Below are positions 55,912 through 64,000 of a DNA stretch of 64,000 bases, piece by piece; the first letter of the stretch is position 1, and each line of letters opens with the position of its first letter. The DNA comes from JAIXWP01 sp041391745 (GTDB lineage: Bacteria; Bacteroidota; Bacteroidia; Flavobacteriales_D; Sanyastnellaceae): positions 1 to 64,000 of the forward strand of contig JAWKNK010000003.1 in NCBI GenBank assembly GCA_041391745.1. The letters run 5' to 3'. A program made the position numbers and the translations under genes. The notes under the pieces are model-generated. The model had not been told where the DNA came from, searched no databases, and saw only the letters and a list, made by a program, of their open reading frames with translations.

Positions 55912-57128
55912 ACCTCATCAAGATTTCTTGGAGCAACATCCGTGTAAAGCCGCTGAACACCATCCTTAGCGTGGTATTATTGGCATTTGGCGTTGGTGTT
56001 ATTTCCCTTCTTCTTTTACTAGAAAAACAGGTTACTGAAAAGTTCGACCGCAACATCAAGGATATCGACTTTGTGCTTGGCGCAAAAGGCAGCCCCATGC
56101 AATTGATATTGGCCAACGTTTATCACGTAGATGCACCTACAGGCAATATCAAAGTGGAAGATGCTCAAAAGGTGCTTAAAAATCCGATGGTAAAGGATTA
56201 CATACCACTAGCGTATGGCGATAATTATGAAAAATGGAGAATTGTAGGAACCAATTTTAAATACCCTAAACACTACGAAGCCACCTTGGCTGATGGCAGA
56301 TGGTTTACTGCTCCATTCGAGGTAACCATTGGTGAACGAGTGGCAAAAGAAACGGGATTAAAAGTGGGTGACAAATTTCAATCCATGCATGGTTTCGACA
56401 ACGCAGTGGAAGATGAAGACCATCATCATGAGCAATGGTTTGTGGTAGTGGGCATTATGAATCCAAACAATTCTGCCCTAGACAATTTGATATTAACTCC
56501 TGTCGAATCGGTATGGTTGGTGCATGATCACAGTCACGAAGAAGAAGGTGAAGATGGTCATGATCATGCTCACGAAAGCGAGGCCAGCAAGGAGATGACG
56601 GCGTATTTGCTGATCAAACGCAATCCACTTGCAGCCATGATGCTCGCCAATGTGGTACGCGATACCAACATGCAATTGGCCGACCCTGCGATTGAAATGA
56701 ATCGCCTGAGTCAAAATTTCGGATTGGGAATGGACACGTTAAAGGCGATTGCAGTTTTAATCATGATTCTATCATTCGTGAGCGTCTTTATTTCACTTTA
56801 CAACTCACTAAAAGAAAGAAAGTACGAGTTAGCACTACTTCGCACCATGGGAGGAAGCAGAGCGACGTTGTTTACCCTCATCATGCAAGAAGGATTGTTG
56901 TTGGTGATTATTGGCTTCGTAACTGGAACTATCTTGAGTCGCGTCGGACTCATTGCCCTATCTTCATTCATCAAAGAAAGCTTCAATTATGAATTGGATG
57001 ATTTAGGGATTTCTTCCGGCGAAGTTGTATTATTAGGTATAACTTTGCTCGTTGGAGTTATGGCTTCATTATTGCCTGCGCTTCGAGCATTAAAAATTGA
57101 CATTTCAAAAACCCTTTCAAATGGTTAA
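55908..57128 (+). CDS. FtsX/MacB-type ABC permease with His-rich loop
   Basis: 406 aa. A first helix near 15-37, a large periplasmic domain, and three C-terminal helices (about 275-400) in the FtsX pattern (SLKERKYELALLRTMGGSRATLF). The periplasmic part includes two clusters of His, Asp and Glu, DEDHHHEQW near 170 and HDHSHEEE with HDHAHESE near 210-225, which look like metal-binding sites. This resembles zinc-related permeases such as V. cholerae ZrgB, but the substrate is not proven. Overlaps both neighbours by a few bases. Confidence 0.85.
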   Translation: MNLIKISWSNIRVKPLNTILSVVLLAFGVGVISLLLLLEKQVTEKFDRNIKDIDFVLGAKGSPMQLILANVYHVDAPTGNIKVEDAQKVLKNPMVKDYIPLAYGDNYEKWRIVGTNFKYPKHYEATLADGRWFTAPFEVTIGERVAKETGLKVGDKFQSMHGFDNAVEDEDHHHEQWFVVVGIMNPNNSALDNLILTPVESVWLVHDHSHEEEGEDGHDHAHESEASKEMTAYLLIKRNPLAAMMLANVVRDTNMQLADPAIEMNRLSQNFGLGMDTLKAIAVLIMILSFVSVFISLYNSLKERKYELALLRTMGGSRATLFTLIMQEGLLLVIIGFVTGTILSRVGLIALSSFIKESFNYELDDLGISSGEVVLLGITLLVGVMASLLPALRALKIDISKTLSNG

Positions 57129-57669
57129 GAAAATAATCTTCTTTTCAGTTGGTGTAATGGCTGCTTTAGCAATGAGTGGCTACATCAAGTACAACAACTC
57201 AGAAGAAGCACCTGTATTAGCAAAAAAAGGCATCGATTGGGACCGCACTAAGCAGTCGAGTTTGATTCCAAATGTTTCAGACGCTGCGGCAAACGAGATT
57301 ACATGGAAGATGCTTAGCGACGTTACCTTCAAGCAAGTTTATGTAACCGAGCTGGATTCGTACTTCTGGAAACCAACTTTTGGTCCTGCTGTAAAGGCTT
57401 ATGAAGGAAAAGAAGTTTACATCACAGGGTATGTGATTCCTGTAGATTATGATGATAATTTCTATGTAGTATCAAGATATCCGTATGCCAACTGCTACTT
57501 CTGCGGCGGCGGTGGTCCAGAAAGCGTTGCTGATCTAAGATTCACTGGAAAGCACCGCGCGTACAAAACGGACGAGCGATTGACCTTCAAAGGAAAATTG
57601 AAGCTAAACGCTGACGATATCTATCAAATGAATTATATACTCGAAGGAGCTATGGAGTATGTTCCTTAA
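57121..57669 (+). CDS. DUF3299-like exported protein with a Cys pair
   Basis: 182 aa from the ATG at 57121, overlapping the permease by 8 nt; an in-frame ATG at 57097 lies inside the permease gene. An N-terminal membrane anchor or signal is at 1-22. The mature domain has W near its start and VYITGYVIPVDYDDNFYVVSRYPYANCYFCGGGGPES, matching the layout of the OB-like DUF3299 family with a C-x2-C in place of the usual motif. Such genes often accompany FtsX-type transporters. Probably a periplasmic partner of the cassette. Confidence 0.7.
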   Translation: MVKKIIFFSVGVMAALAMSGYIKYNNSEEAPVLAKKGIDWDRTKQSSLIPNVSDAAANEITWKMLSDVTFKQVYVTELDSYFWKPTFGPAVKAYEGKEVYITGYVIPVDYDDNFYVVSRYPYANCYFCGGGGPESVADLRFTGKHRAYKTDERLTFKGKLKLNADDIYQMNYILEGAMEYVP

Positions 57670-57678
57670 TTAGGAACA

Positions 57679-58749
57679 TTACTCCATATTTCCTACAAGT
57701 TTCAAGTGATTCACGTGCGAACGCACGGCTTGAAACAATGTCTTATACTCGTTGTACTTTATTCCAAACTGCTCACAAGTTTCTTTTACCAACTTGTTCA
57801 ATTCAGGATAATGAATGTGAGAAATTCTTGGGAATAAATGGTGCTCTACCTGGAAGTTCAATCCACCTGTAAACCAAGACACGATGCGGCTTTGTGTAGC
57901 AAAGTTTGTTGTCGTTTTGATTTGGTGAACTGCCCATTCGTCTTCTAACTTTCCATTTACCGCAGCAGGATCAACAAACTCTGTGTTTTCCATAACGTGC
58001 GCCAACTGGAATACGTAGGCCAAAATAATTCCACATACAAAAGCCACAATCAGGTATCCCAAAATGGTAGCTAAGAAACCTACGGTATAAATAGGCAATC
58101 CGAAGAAGAAAACGAAGTGTAACACTTTCGTTACCCAAAATACAATATGGTCTTTGGTGCTGAACTTACGGATTGGTGTCAATCCTATTTTACGAGTAAA
58201 ATACTTTTTGAAATCAAAGTAAAAAATCCACAGCGCGTAAGTCAAGCTGTAAAGCGCGATGGAATAGATGTGCTGCCAACGGTGAATTTTCAGCTTAGGC
58301 TGAATTGGCGTAGTGCGCATGAAAGGTTTGATATCAATATCATCATCATAACCATCAATATTGGTAAAGCTATGGTGAATCATATTGTGCTTGATCTTCC
58401 AAAGGTTCACATCGCCACCCATTACGTTGAGTGAGTAACCCATGATACTGTTCACCCACCCTTTGCTCGAGAAGCTTCCGTGCGCTCCATCGTGCATTAC
58501 ATTGAAACCGATAGCGGCAATGTTGATACCGAATACTACGCAAAGTACAATGCTCAACCAAATGGGCATGCTTACGAAAACAAGCAGGGCATATAAAGCG
58601 AAAAAGCTGGCTACTAAGACAGTAGTTTTACTGTATAGTCTCCAGTTTCCTGTAGTTTTTATTTGCTTTTCAGAGAAGTAATTGTCAACTTTCTTTTTTA
58701 AGGCGTCGAAAAAAGGATGATCCTTTGTGTTAAACTGCACCGTTGCCAT
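57679..58749 (-). CDS. Fatty acid desaturase (acyl-CoA / front-end type)
   Basis: About 356 aa from the ATG at 58749 (MATVQFNTKDHPFF); an upstream TTG adds only four residues. Three histidine boxes for the di-iron site: HDGAH, HNMIHHSFTN, and the C-terminal FQVEHHLFP, with Gln as the first residue of the third box as in delta-5/6 front-end desaturases, although no cytochrome b5 domain is fused. Four membrane helices. It could adjust membrane lipid unsaturation. It is convergent with the DUF3299-like gene (9 nt). Confidence 0.9.
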   Translation of the reverse strand: MATVQFNTKDHPFFDALKKKVDNYFSEKQIKTTGNWRLYSKTTVLVASFFALYALLVFVSMPIWLSIVLCVVFGINIAAIGFNVMHDGAHGSFSSKGWVNSIMGYSLNVMGGDVNLWKIKHNMIHHSFTNIDGYDDDIDIKPFMRTTPIQPKLKIHRWQHIYSIALYSLTYALWIFYFDFKKYFTRKIGLTPIRKFSTKDHIVFWVTKVLHFVFFFGLPIYTVGFLATILGYLIVAFVCGIILAYVFQLAHVMENTEFVDPAAVNGKLEDEWAVHQIKTTTNFATQSRIVSWFTGGLNFQVEHHLFPRISHIHYPELNKLVKETCEQFGIKYNEYKTLFQAVRSHVNHLKLVGNME

Positions 58750-58850
58750 TGGCAAATTCAATTTTCTAATAAATAAAAACCAAGTAATAGAAAAAAGACT
58801 CGGGAGTGAGTTCGAATATTCTTTCCTTGCTACAATGCAAATATAACTAT

Positions 58851-58890
58851 AAAAAAACCCCCAAGTGCGTTTTTCACTCTTGGGGGTTGT
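58851..58890 (-). terminator. Terminator after the 920-aa T9SS protein gene
   Basis: A 10-bp stem (58856-58865 with 58879-58888, arm AACCCCCAAG) with a U-run on the minus strand (complement of 58851-58857), 28 nt past the stop codon. Confidence 0.85.
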
Positions 58891-58915
58891 AATATGCCAA
58901 AAATCAGACGTAAAA

Positions 58916-61678
58916 TTAACGTATAACCAATTTCTGGGTAACTCTTGTTACGTCGCTAGAAATCTCCAAAATATATTGTCCTGATGCCACTTCTGGGTGG
59001 AAAGAAGCCACTCCAGTCGACTTATTTTGCGATTGATAAACCATTCTTCCCTGAAGGTCATAAATGCGGATCATTTCATTGCCTTTAATCATTTCGGAAG
59101 AAATGTTCACTACATCGGTCGCAGGATTTGGATAAACAACTAATCGATCCTTTTCAATTTCTCCAACACTCACAATTTCACTTACAAACTCAATGGTTGC
59201 AGTGTTTGTAATAATTGGATCATTGAAATCAAAATAGATATAAGCTGTATTTTCGAACAACGTTCCTACAGGCTTATCGGCCACAGGCTTGATGCGATAT
59301 ACAATCTGACCATGACTTCCCGGTTCATCAGACGTTGAATCTGGCAACATGATATTGTTAAAGTTCCAAATCAAATGCCCGGCTTCCATACTCACACTGT
59401 AATTGTGCGATGAACCTATCATTTCGAAAGTTGACCAATCTAGATCTTCTTCCAACTGATCTTCAACTCGGATATTGATGGCAGGTGCATTACCTGTATT
59501 CTGGAAGTTGATTACGTAAGTAAAGGCATCGTTTGTTGGAAGCATTTGTCCTTCAAAACCGTTTTGAGAAGGATAAACCAAGATATTGTTCGGGTCATAT
59601 GAACCAATAATCGTCATCGGAACCACATCCGAGTTGTTTGATTCGTTCACATCTGTTCCGTTCGTGACTGTTGCAGTTCCCGAAAGCAATACAATTGATC
59701 CAAGGGCATTTACAGCAGAGGTCGAAGTATAGAATGAAATGTAAGAATACAAATATCCAAGTCCGTCTATTGGAACGCCTGTCCATGTTACGGTATTTGC
59801 AGATGAGTTGTAAACCCCTGCTACTCCACCCAACGGTTGTGGCACCACGCTAAGCTGGTAAGTTGGAAGCTGAATGATTACATCAACCACAGCAGCTTCA
59901 GTACCATTATTTTCTAAATACAATGCTTCAAAGCCGTAGAAACCAGGAGTCATTGTAGAAGCCCCACCAAAGTTGAGCTCTACATCAATTCCACCTTCTA
60001 CAAAGTAGAAAGCAAAGTTGATTCCGTCATAGCTCTCACCGGGCAACATAGTTGGTGTGGTAGCATATGCGGTAAGTTCTTGTCCGCCCGACGTGGTGTA
60101 GACAGCAGTGAGGTAGTTATAACCTGCTGGAGAAACGAAACAATAGTTTCCATCCATATCCGTGAAATTCTCAACGGGTGATATCGAATTCCATGTCCAT
60201 GTGGTAATTACTGTGTTACTTAATCCAGGCTCCCCAGCGTCTAGTACTCCATTTTGATTCAAATCAAGGAAGGCTGTTCCACAAATATTAGCCGCGAAAT
60301 CTTGCATTGGCCAGTTGTAATTGCACTCTGTCGCAGATTCAGTTGCGGTCCATGTTTGGAAAGAATTCTGCCATTGACCAATATTCTCGGTGAAATCGTA
60401 AGGAAGACCGTATGCATAGCCATTTACGCTAAACTCACCTGGATAAACCGTCAGTTCGTAATATCCATTGATATCAGTGATTACAGAATCTACACCCCAG
60501 TTTTCAATAATTCCAACGCCTTCTACTGGCAATTCTCCATCATCAAAAATTCCATTCTCATTTGTATCCACAAAGGCATATCCACAAATGGTAATTGGCT
60601 CTGGAACTGTAATTTCAATAGACGCTTCTGCTGAACATCCTGTAATAGGATTTGTAGCCACAAATGTTACAGTGTGAACTCCAGGTTCAAAATTGTACCA
60701 CAAGTAATTGAAATTACCTACAACCTCGCCGTCTACATACCACTCATAAGCGTCCAAACCAAAAGTTGAAGTGCTAATGATGTAGTAAGTGCCTCCTGAA
60801 TTTGAGTTGACTGTAATTGCCGTTTCACATGTATTGTTTACCTCAGTAATTGTAATGCTAATGCAATTTTCCGTTGTACAATTGGCAGCATCTACCAAAT
60901 TACAAAGTTCATATGTGCCTACTTCAGGTATGTAAAAAGTAGGGTTATGATCATTGGTCAAATAGACGCCGTCCAAATAGTAATTTGACCAATAATTTGA
61001 GTTATTTGGATTAGCTACCGGAACACCATTTTGGTACTCAGTAATGGTCACTAAGTTTTGATCAACCGTTGCTACCAATTCTACATTGCAACTCACATCT
61101 GGAGATTGGATAAAGAATGGGAATGTAGCAGAACATCCATTTGAATCAACAACAAGCACTGATCCACTAAGGGGATATTGTGGAAACTGAATGAGCAGCG
61201 TCGGGCCATTTGGTTGGCTAAACACCCCGCTATTTGTTGACCACATGTAAGTTGTAACGTCGCCTCCATTAAAAGGCCCATTAAGCATTACCACGGCTTC
61301 TGTTGAAGTGGCACTTACTACAGATACAAATCCTTGTAAGTTACAATCTACTGTTATCGTTTGACAAGAAGAAGCTTCTTGAATCACTATACCCTCAGAT
61401 GTATAGGCAGTAACGGTATGACATAACTCATATACACCCGGTCCAAGGCCTAAACCTTGATAATATTCTGTATCCCAAACCAGGTTACCGTTGAGGTACC
61501 ACATGTAGCCTAAAAAATCTGCTTGAGGACAATCGTCCACCAAGGTGTCTTCCGACATGGCCACGAAATTAGAGTTGGGCGTTTGCCACCATTGGAATTG
61601 GCCGGTGAGTTCGCACTGTGCTTGAGAGTAGCCCGCAAGACCAAGCATCAGTATCATTGTATAAATCAGTTGTTTCAT
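58916..61678 (-). CDS. Large T9SS-secreted protein with SdrD B-like domains
   Basis: About 920 aa from the ATG at 61678 (MKQLIYTMILMLGLAGYSQAQ signal peptide); an upstream in-frame ATG adds seven residues and is less likely. Cys-containing Ig/PKD-like repeats in the N-terminal third (GCSAEASI). Two SdrD B-like or CNA-B-like domains (GYAFVDTNENGIFDDGE and GTAFLDLNQNGVLDAGE), whose Asp/Asn-rich loops suggest Ca2+ binding, lie near 400-560. It then has DUF11-like repeats and a type A sorting tail (VVYPNPATDVVNIS, ending QKLVIR). Likely surface-displayed. Confidence 0.88.
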   Translation of the reverse strand: MKQLIYTMILMLGLAGYSQAQCELTGQFQWWQTPNSNFVAMSEDTLVDDCPQADFLGYMWYLNGNLVWDTEYYQGLGLGPGVYELCHTVTAYTSEGIVIQEASSCQTITVDCNLQGFVSVVSATSTEAVVMLNGPFNGGDVTTYMWSTNSGVFSQPNGPTLLIQFPQYPLSGSVLVVDSNGCSATFPFFIQSPDVSCNVELVATVDQNLVTITEYQNGVPVANPNNSNYWSNYYLDGVYLTNDHNPTFYIPEVGTYELCNLVDAANCTTENCISITITEVNNTCETAITVNSNSGGTYYIISTSTFGLDAYEWYVDGEVVGNFNYLWYNFEPGVHTVTFVATNPITGCSAEASIEITVPEPITICGYAFVDTNENGIFDDGELPVEGVGIIENWGVDSVITDINGYYELTVYPGEFSVNGYAYGLPYDFTENIGQWQNSFQTWTATESATECNYNWPMQDFAANICGTAFLDLNQNGVLDAGEPGLSNTVITTWTWNSISPVENFTDMDGNYCFVSPAGYNYLTAVYTTSGGQELTAYATTPTMLPGESYDGINFAFYFVEGGIDVELNFGGASTMTPGFYGFEALYLENNGTEAAVVDVIIQLPTYQLSVVPQPLGGVAGVYNSSANTVTWTGVPIDGLGYLYSYISFYTSTSAVNALGSIVLLSGTATVTNGTDVNESNNSDVVPMTIIGSYDPNNILVYPSQNGFEGQMLPTNDAFTYVINFQNTGNAPAINIRVEDQLEEDLDWSTFEMIGSSHNYSVSMEAGHLIWNFNNIMLPDSTSDEPGSHGQIVYRIKPVADKPVGTLFENTAYIYFDFNDPIITNTATIEFVSEIVSVGEIEKDRLVVYPNPATDVVNISSEMIKGNEMIRIYDLQGRMVYQSQNKSTGVASFHPEVASGQYILEISSDVTRVTQKLVIR

Positions 61679-61728
61679 AGTGATGGTTTTGATATTCAAT
61701 TAGTAAGATATTGTGTTAACAAAAAAGG

Positions 61729-61756
61729 TTGCACTCCTTTCTTCAAACTATATTTG
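61729..61756 (+). promoter_or_regulatory. Promoter of aspS
   Basis: TTG at 61729-61731, a 17-nt spacer and TATATTTG at 61749-61756: a full match to the Bacteroidota consensus, 19 nt upstream of the ATG at 61776. The in-frame extension reaching 61713 lies across this promoter and is therefore not coding. Confidence 0.8.
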
Positions 61757-61775
61757 CACTCAAATAAAAATTACC

Positions 61776-63524
61776 ATGCATCGATCGCATACCAATGGCG
61801 AATTGCGCCTTTCAGACGTAGGAACAGAAGTAACACTTAGCGGATGGGTTCAGCGCTCACGCGACCTTGGAGGTATGACCTTCGTGGATTTGCGTGATAG
61901 ATACGGAATCACTCAAGTAGTGTTTAATATGGATACCAACGCTGATCTGTGTACCGCTGCCCGCAAATTGGGACGCGAATTCGTGATCAAGATCCAAGGT
62001 AAAGTGGTGGAGCGTACTTCAAAAAATGCGAAGATGGCCACTGGTGATATTGAAATTATTGCAAGTCAACTCGAAATTCTGAATGCTGCCAAGACACCAC
62101 CTTTCACCATTGAAGACGAGAGCGATGGTGGCGATGACCTTCGTATGCAATGGAGATTTCTTGATCTAAGAAGAAATCCTCTTAAAAATAATTTGATGCT
62201 TCGTCACCGCATTAGCATTGAAGCAAGAAAATACTTGGATTCACTTTCTTTCTTGGAAATTGAAACACCTTATCTCATCAAATCAACTCCAGAAGGAGCA
62301 AGAGACTTTGTGGTGCCAAGCAGAATGAACCCAGGACAATTTTATGCACTGCCGCAATCGCCACAAACCTTTAAGCAATTGCTTATGGTGAGTGGGTACG
62401 ACCGATACTATCAAATCGTGCGTTGCTTCCGCGACGAGGATTTGCGCGCGGATCGTCAACCTGAATTCACTCAGATCGACTGTGAAATGGCATTTGTAGA
62501 GCAAGAAGACATCTTGAATACATTTGAAGGAATGATTCGTCACCTGTTCAAAACTGTGAAGAATGTTGACATTGCAGAAGTACCTCGTATGCTATACGCG
62601 GATGCAATGCACCACTACGGTTCTGATAAGCCAGACATTCGTTTTGAAATGAAATTTCAGTACCTCAATGATGTGATGCAAGGCAAAGGCTTCAATGTAT
62701 TCGATAGCGCGGAAGCGGTTATTGGAATCGTGGCTCCAGGATGCGCTTCTTACACGCGCAAGCAGGTGGATGAATTGACCGAATGGGTAAAGCGTCCACA
62801 AATTGGCGCGAAAGGACTTGTGTATTGCATGTGCAATGAAGACGGTACTTTCAAATCGAGCGTTGACAAATTTTATTCTCAAGAAGATTGGAAAATCATA
62901 GCTGAGAAAGCTGGTGCAAAGGCTGGGGACTTGATACTTGTATTGAGTGGTGGAATAGATAGCACACGCAAGCAATTGAACGAGCTTCGTCTTTTGATGG
63001 GCTCACGTTTGGGACTTCGCAATCCAGAAAACTGGGCACCTTTATGGGTGGTAGATTTCCCACTATTAGAGTGGAGCGAAGAAGCTGGAAGATGGCACGC
63101 GATGCACCATCCATTTACTTCGCCAAAACCAGAGCACATTGCTCTTCTCGATACTGATCCAGGAAAAGTAAATGCCAACGCATACGACTTCGTATTGAAT
63201 GGTGTTGAAATCGGAGGTGGATCTATTCGTATTCACGATAGAGATGTACAAAGCCGCATGTTCGACTTGCTTGGTTTCTCTCCTGAAGAGGCGAAAGCAC
63301 AGTTTGGATTCTTATTGAATGCGTTTGAATACGGTGCGCCACCACACGGTGGCATTGCTTTCGGGTTCGACCGTTTGTGCTCTTTGTTTGGCGGTACAGA
63401 AGGTATCCGCGACTTTATCGCCTTCCCTAAAAATAACAGCGGACGCGATGTGATGATTGATGCTCCAAGCACCATTGCTGACGCGCAGTTGGAGGAGCTG
63501 TCTATTTCAGTTACTAACGACTAG
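61776..63524 (+). CDS. aspS: Aspartyl-tRNA synthetase
   Basis: 582 aa, bacterial-type class II AspRS. An anticodon-binding OB fold is at 1-110 (LSGWVQRSRDLGGMTFVDLRD). The catalytic core has motif 2 FRDEDLRADRQPEFTQID and motif 3 GIAFGFDRL, with the bacterial GAD insertion at about 285-400. The start at 61776 fits the family and the promoter. The last codons and the stop codon are part of a repeat tract, so the C-terminal five residues (SVTND region) may vary among relatives. Confidence 0.96.
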   Translation: MHRSHTNGELRLSDVGTEVTLSGWVQRSRDLGGMTFVDLRDRYGITQVVFNMDTNADLCTAARKLGREFVIKIQGKVVERTSKNAKMATGDIEIIASQLEILNAAKTPPFTIEDESDGGDDLRMQWRFLDLRRNPLKNNLMLRHRISIEARKYLDSLSFLEIETPYLIKSTPEGARDFVVPSRMNPGQFYALPQSPQTFKQLLMVSGYDRYYQIVRCFRDEDLRADRQPEFTQIDCEMAFVEQEDILNTFEGMIRHLFKTVKNVDIAEVPRMLYADAMHHYGSDKPDIRFEMKFQYLNDVMQGKGFNVFDSAEAVIGIVAPGCASYTRKQVDELTEWVKRPQIGAKGLVYCMCNEDGTFKSSVDKFYSQEDWKIIAEKAGAKAGDLILVLSGGIDSTRKQLNELRLLMGSRLGLRNPENWAPLWVVDFPLLEWSEEAGRWHAMHHPFTSPKPEHIALLDTDPGKVNANAYDFVLNGVEIGGGSIRIHDRDVQSRMFDLLGFSPEEAKAQFGFLLNAFEYGAPPHGGIAFGFDRLCSLFGGTEGIRDFIAFPKNNSGRDVMIDAPSTIADAQLEELSISVTND

Positions 63525-63660
63525 ATACGAGTGACGAGAGTAGTGACTAACGACTAGTTACGAGTGACGAGAGTAGCACTAGTAACAGAGGATAGTACAG
63601 AGTATCAGCCGCTATTCACTAGTCGTTACTCTTAGTCACTCGTCACTAGTATCTAGTATC
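63512..63660. repeat. Degenerate 7-bp-period repeat tract with inverted halves between two convergent genes
   Basis: Heptads such as GAGTGAC, GAGAGTA, GTGACTA and ACGACTA run from the aspS end. A 17-bp unit recurs exactly at 63527-63543 and 63560-63576 (33-bp period). The right half, from about 63615 to 63660, is the same family in the opposite orientation, facing the bacilliredoxin gene. The two halves can pair, so the tract may act as a bidirectional terminator. Confidence 0.8.
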
Positions 63661-63665
63661 TAAAG

Positions 63666-64000
63666 TTAGCAATACTCCTCAAACGCCATTTTAAGGTTGT
63701 CTGCGATCATTTCGGCAGTGCGACCTTCGATGTGATGACGCTCAATCATGTGCACCAATTTACCGTCTTTGAAAAGAGCGATGCTCGGTGATGATGGAGG
63801 ATAAGGCAACATATATTTTCTAGCTCTTTCTACAGCGTCGCGATCTACACCAGCGAAGGTGGTAACCAACTTTGCAGGAAGTTTTTCAGAGGTCTTAACT
63901 GCGTGCTTTACACCTGGGCGCATGCTGCCTGCTGCGCAACCGCAAACACTGTTCAACACCACAAGTACAGTTCCCTCGCTGTTTACAGCTGTGTCAATAG
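63666..64000 (-). CDS. BrxA/BrxB-type bacilliredoxin, start beyond the window
   Basis: Partial: the last 111 or so codons are visible and the open frame continues through 64000, reading IDTAVNSEGTVLVVLNS. The CGC motif (VCGCAAG) and GVKHAVKT, AGVDRDAVERARKY, PPSSPSIALFKDGKLVHMIERHHIEGR are those of the YphP/YqiW (DUF1094) family. In Firmicutes bacilliredoxins remove bacillithiol from oxidised proteins; some Bacteroidota are also thought to make bacillithiol. It is convergent with aspS. Confidence 0.93.
   Translation of the reverse strand, partial: IDTAVNSEGTVLVVLNSVCGCAAGSMRPGVKHAVKTSEKLPAKLVTTFAGVDRDAVERARKYMLPYPPSSPSIALFKDGKLVHMIERHHIEGRTAEMIADNLKMAFEEYC

Noticed and set aside
61713..61775. 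N-terminal extension of aspS
   Set aside because: It runs across the promoter (61729-61756), and AspRS family members start at the ATG at 61776.
1..63660. CRISPR array at the repeat tracts
   Set aside because: Units are 7 or 9 bp without spacers, and no cas genes are present.

Overview
This is a chromosomal segment of an aerobic Bacteroidota bacterium, most likely Flavobacteriales. The evidence is: secreted proteins with type IX secretion (T9SS) sorting tails and a gliding-type C-terminal domain; alternative complex III next to an aa3-type oxidase; an isolated atpD-atpC pair; the recQ/kdsD/tatC and panD/ybhN-like/rfaE2 neighbourhoods; and TAnnTTTG promoters with almost no Shine-Dalgarno sequences. 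I found no rRNA, tRNA, CRISPR array, insertion sequence or prophage.

Layout. 0-7 kb: housekeeping genes, mostly on the minus strand (trhO, an Mpo1-like protein, queG, ruvB), a stand-alone copy of the N-terminal domain of Bacteroidota RluA enzymes, and a GyrI-like protein. 6.7-12.3 kb: an accessory stretch on the minus strand with a DUF4140/DUF4139 protein, a DUF4846 protein, a ParDE toxin-antitoxin pair, a serine hydrolase, a Fic protein and a small exported protein. Most of these are frameshifted. 12.3-24.0 kb: one long respiratory operon read right to left, actABCDEF then coxB and coxA, which passes electrons from quinol to O2. actA-actE carry many single-base frameshifts.

24.2-34.2 kb, mostly plus strand: a SPOR protein, homogentisate and 4-hydroxyphenylpyruvate dioxygenases (tyrosine degradation), a nitronate monooxygenase, panD, a YbhN-like membrane protein, heptose adenylyltransferase, ComF, a UbiA-like protein, kynureninase and a TrkA protein. 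34.2-38.4 kb: a giant T9SS adhesin. 38.6-40.4 kb: atpD-atpC. 40.5-51.2 kb: surface polysaccharide and lipid A genes (flippase, Wzz-like, O-antigen ligase, LpxD, KdsD), EF-P, a SpoIIE phosphatase, a T9SS protein and TatC. 51.4-64 kb: recQ, an M20 amidohydrolase, an ABC transporter cassette with a His-rich permease loop, a desaturase, a large T9SS protein, aspS and a bacilliredoxin that runs off the right edge.

Two patterns stand out. First, several genes are followed directly, or overlapped at their stop codons, by tracts of degenerate short-period repeats. The period is exactly 7 bp at four loci (around 31-118, 3488-3641, 4746-4801 and 63512-63660) and 9 bp at one (11895-11966). Where genes converge, each has its own tract in its own sense orientation. 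Second, single-base indels, many of them in short homopolymers, are concentrated at about 7.7-12.2 kb and 16.7-24.0 kb. Because they hit a core respiratory operon and can be repaired one base at a time, I read most of them as consensus errors rather than decay.
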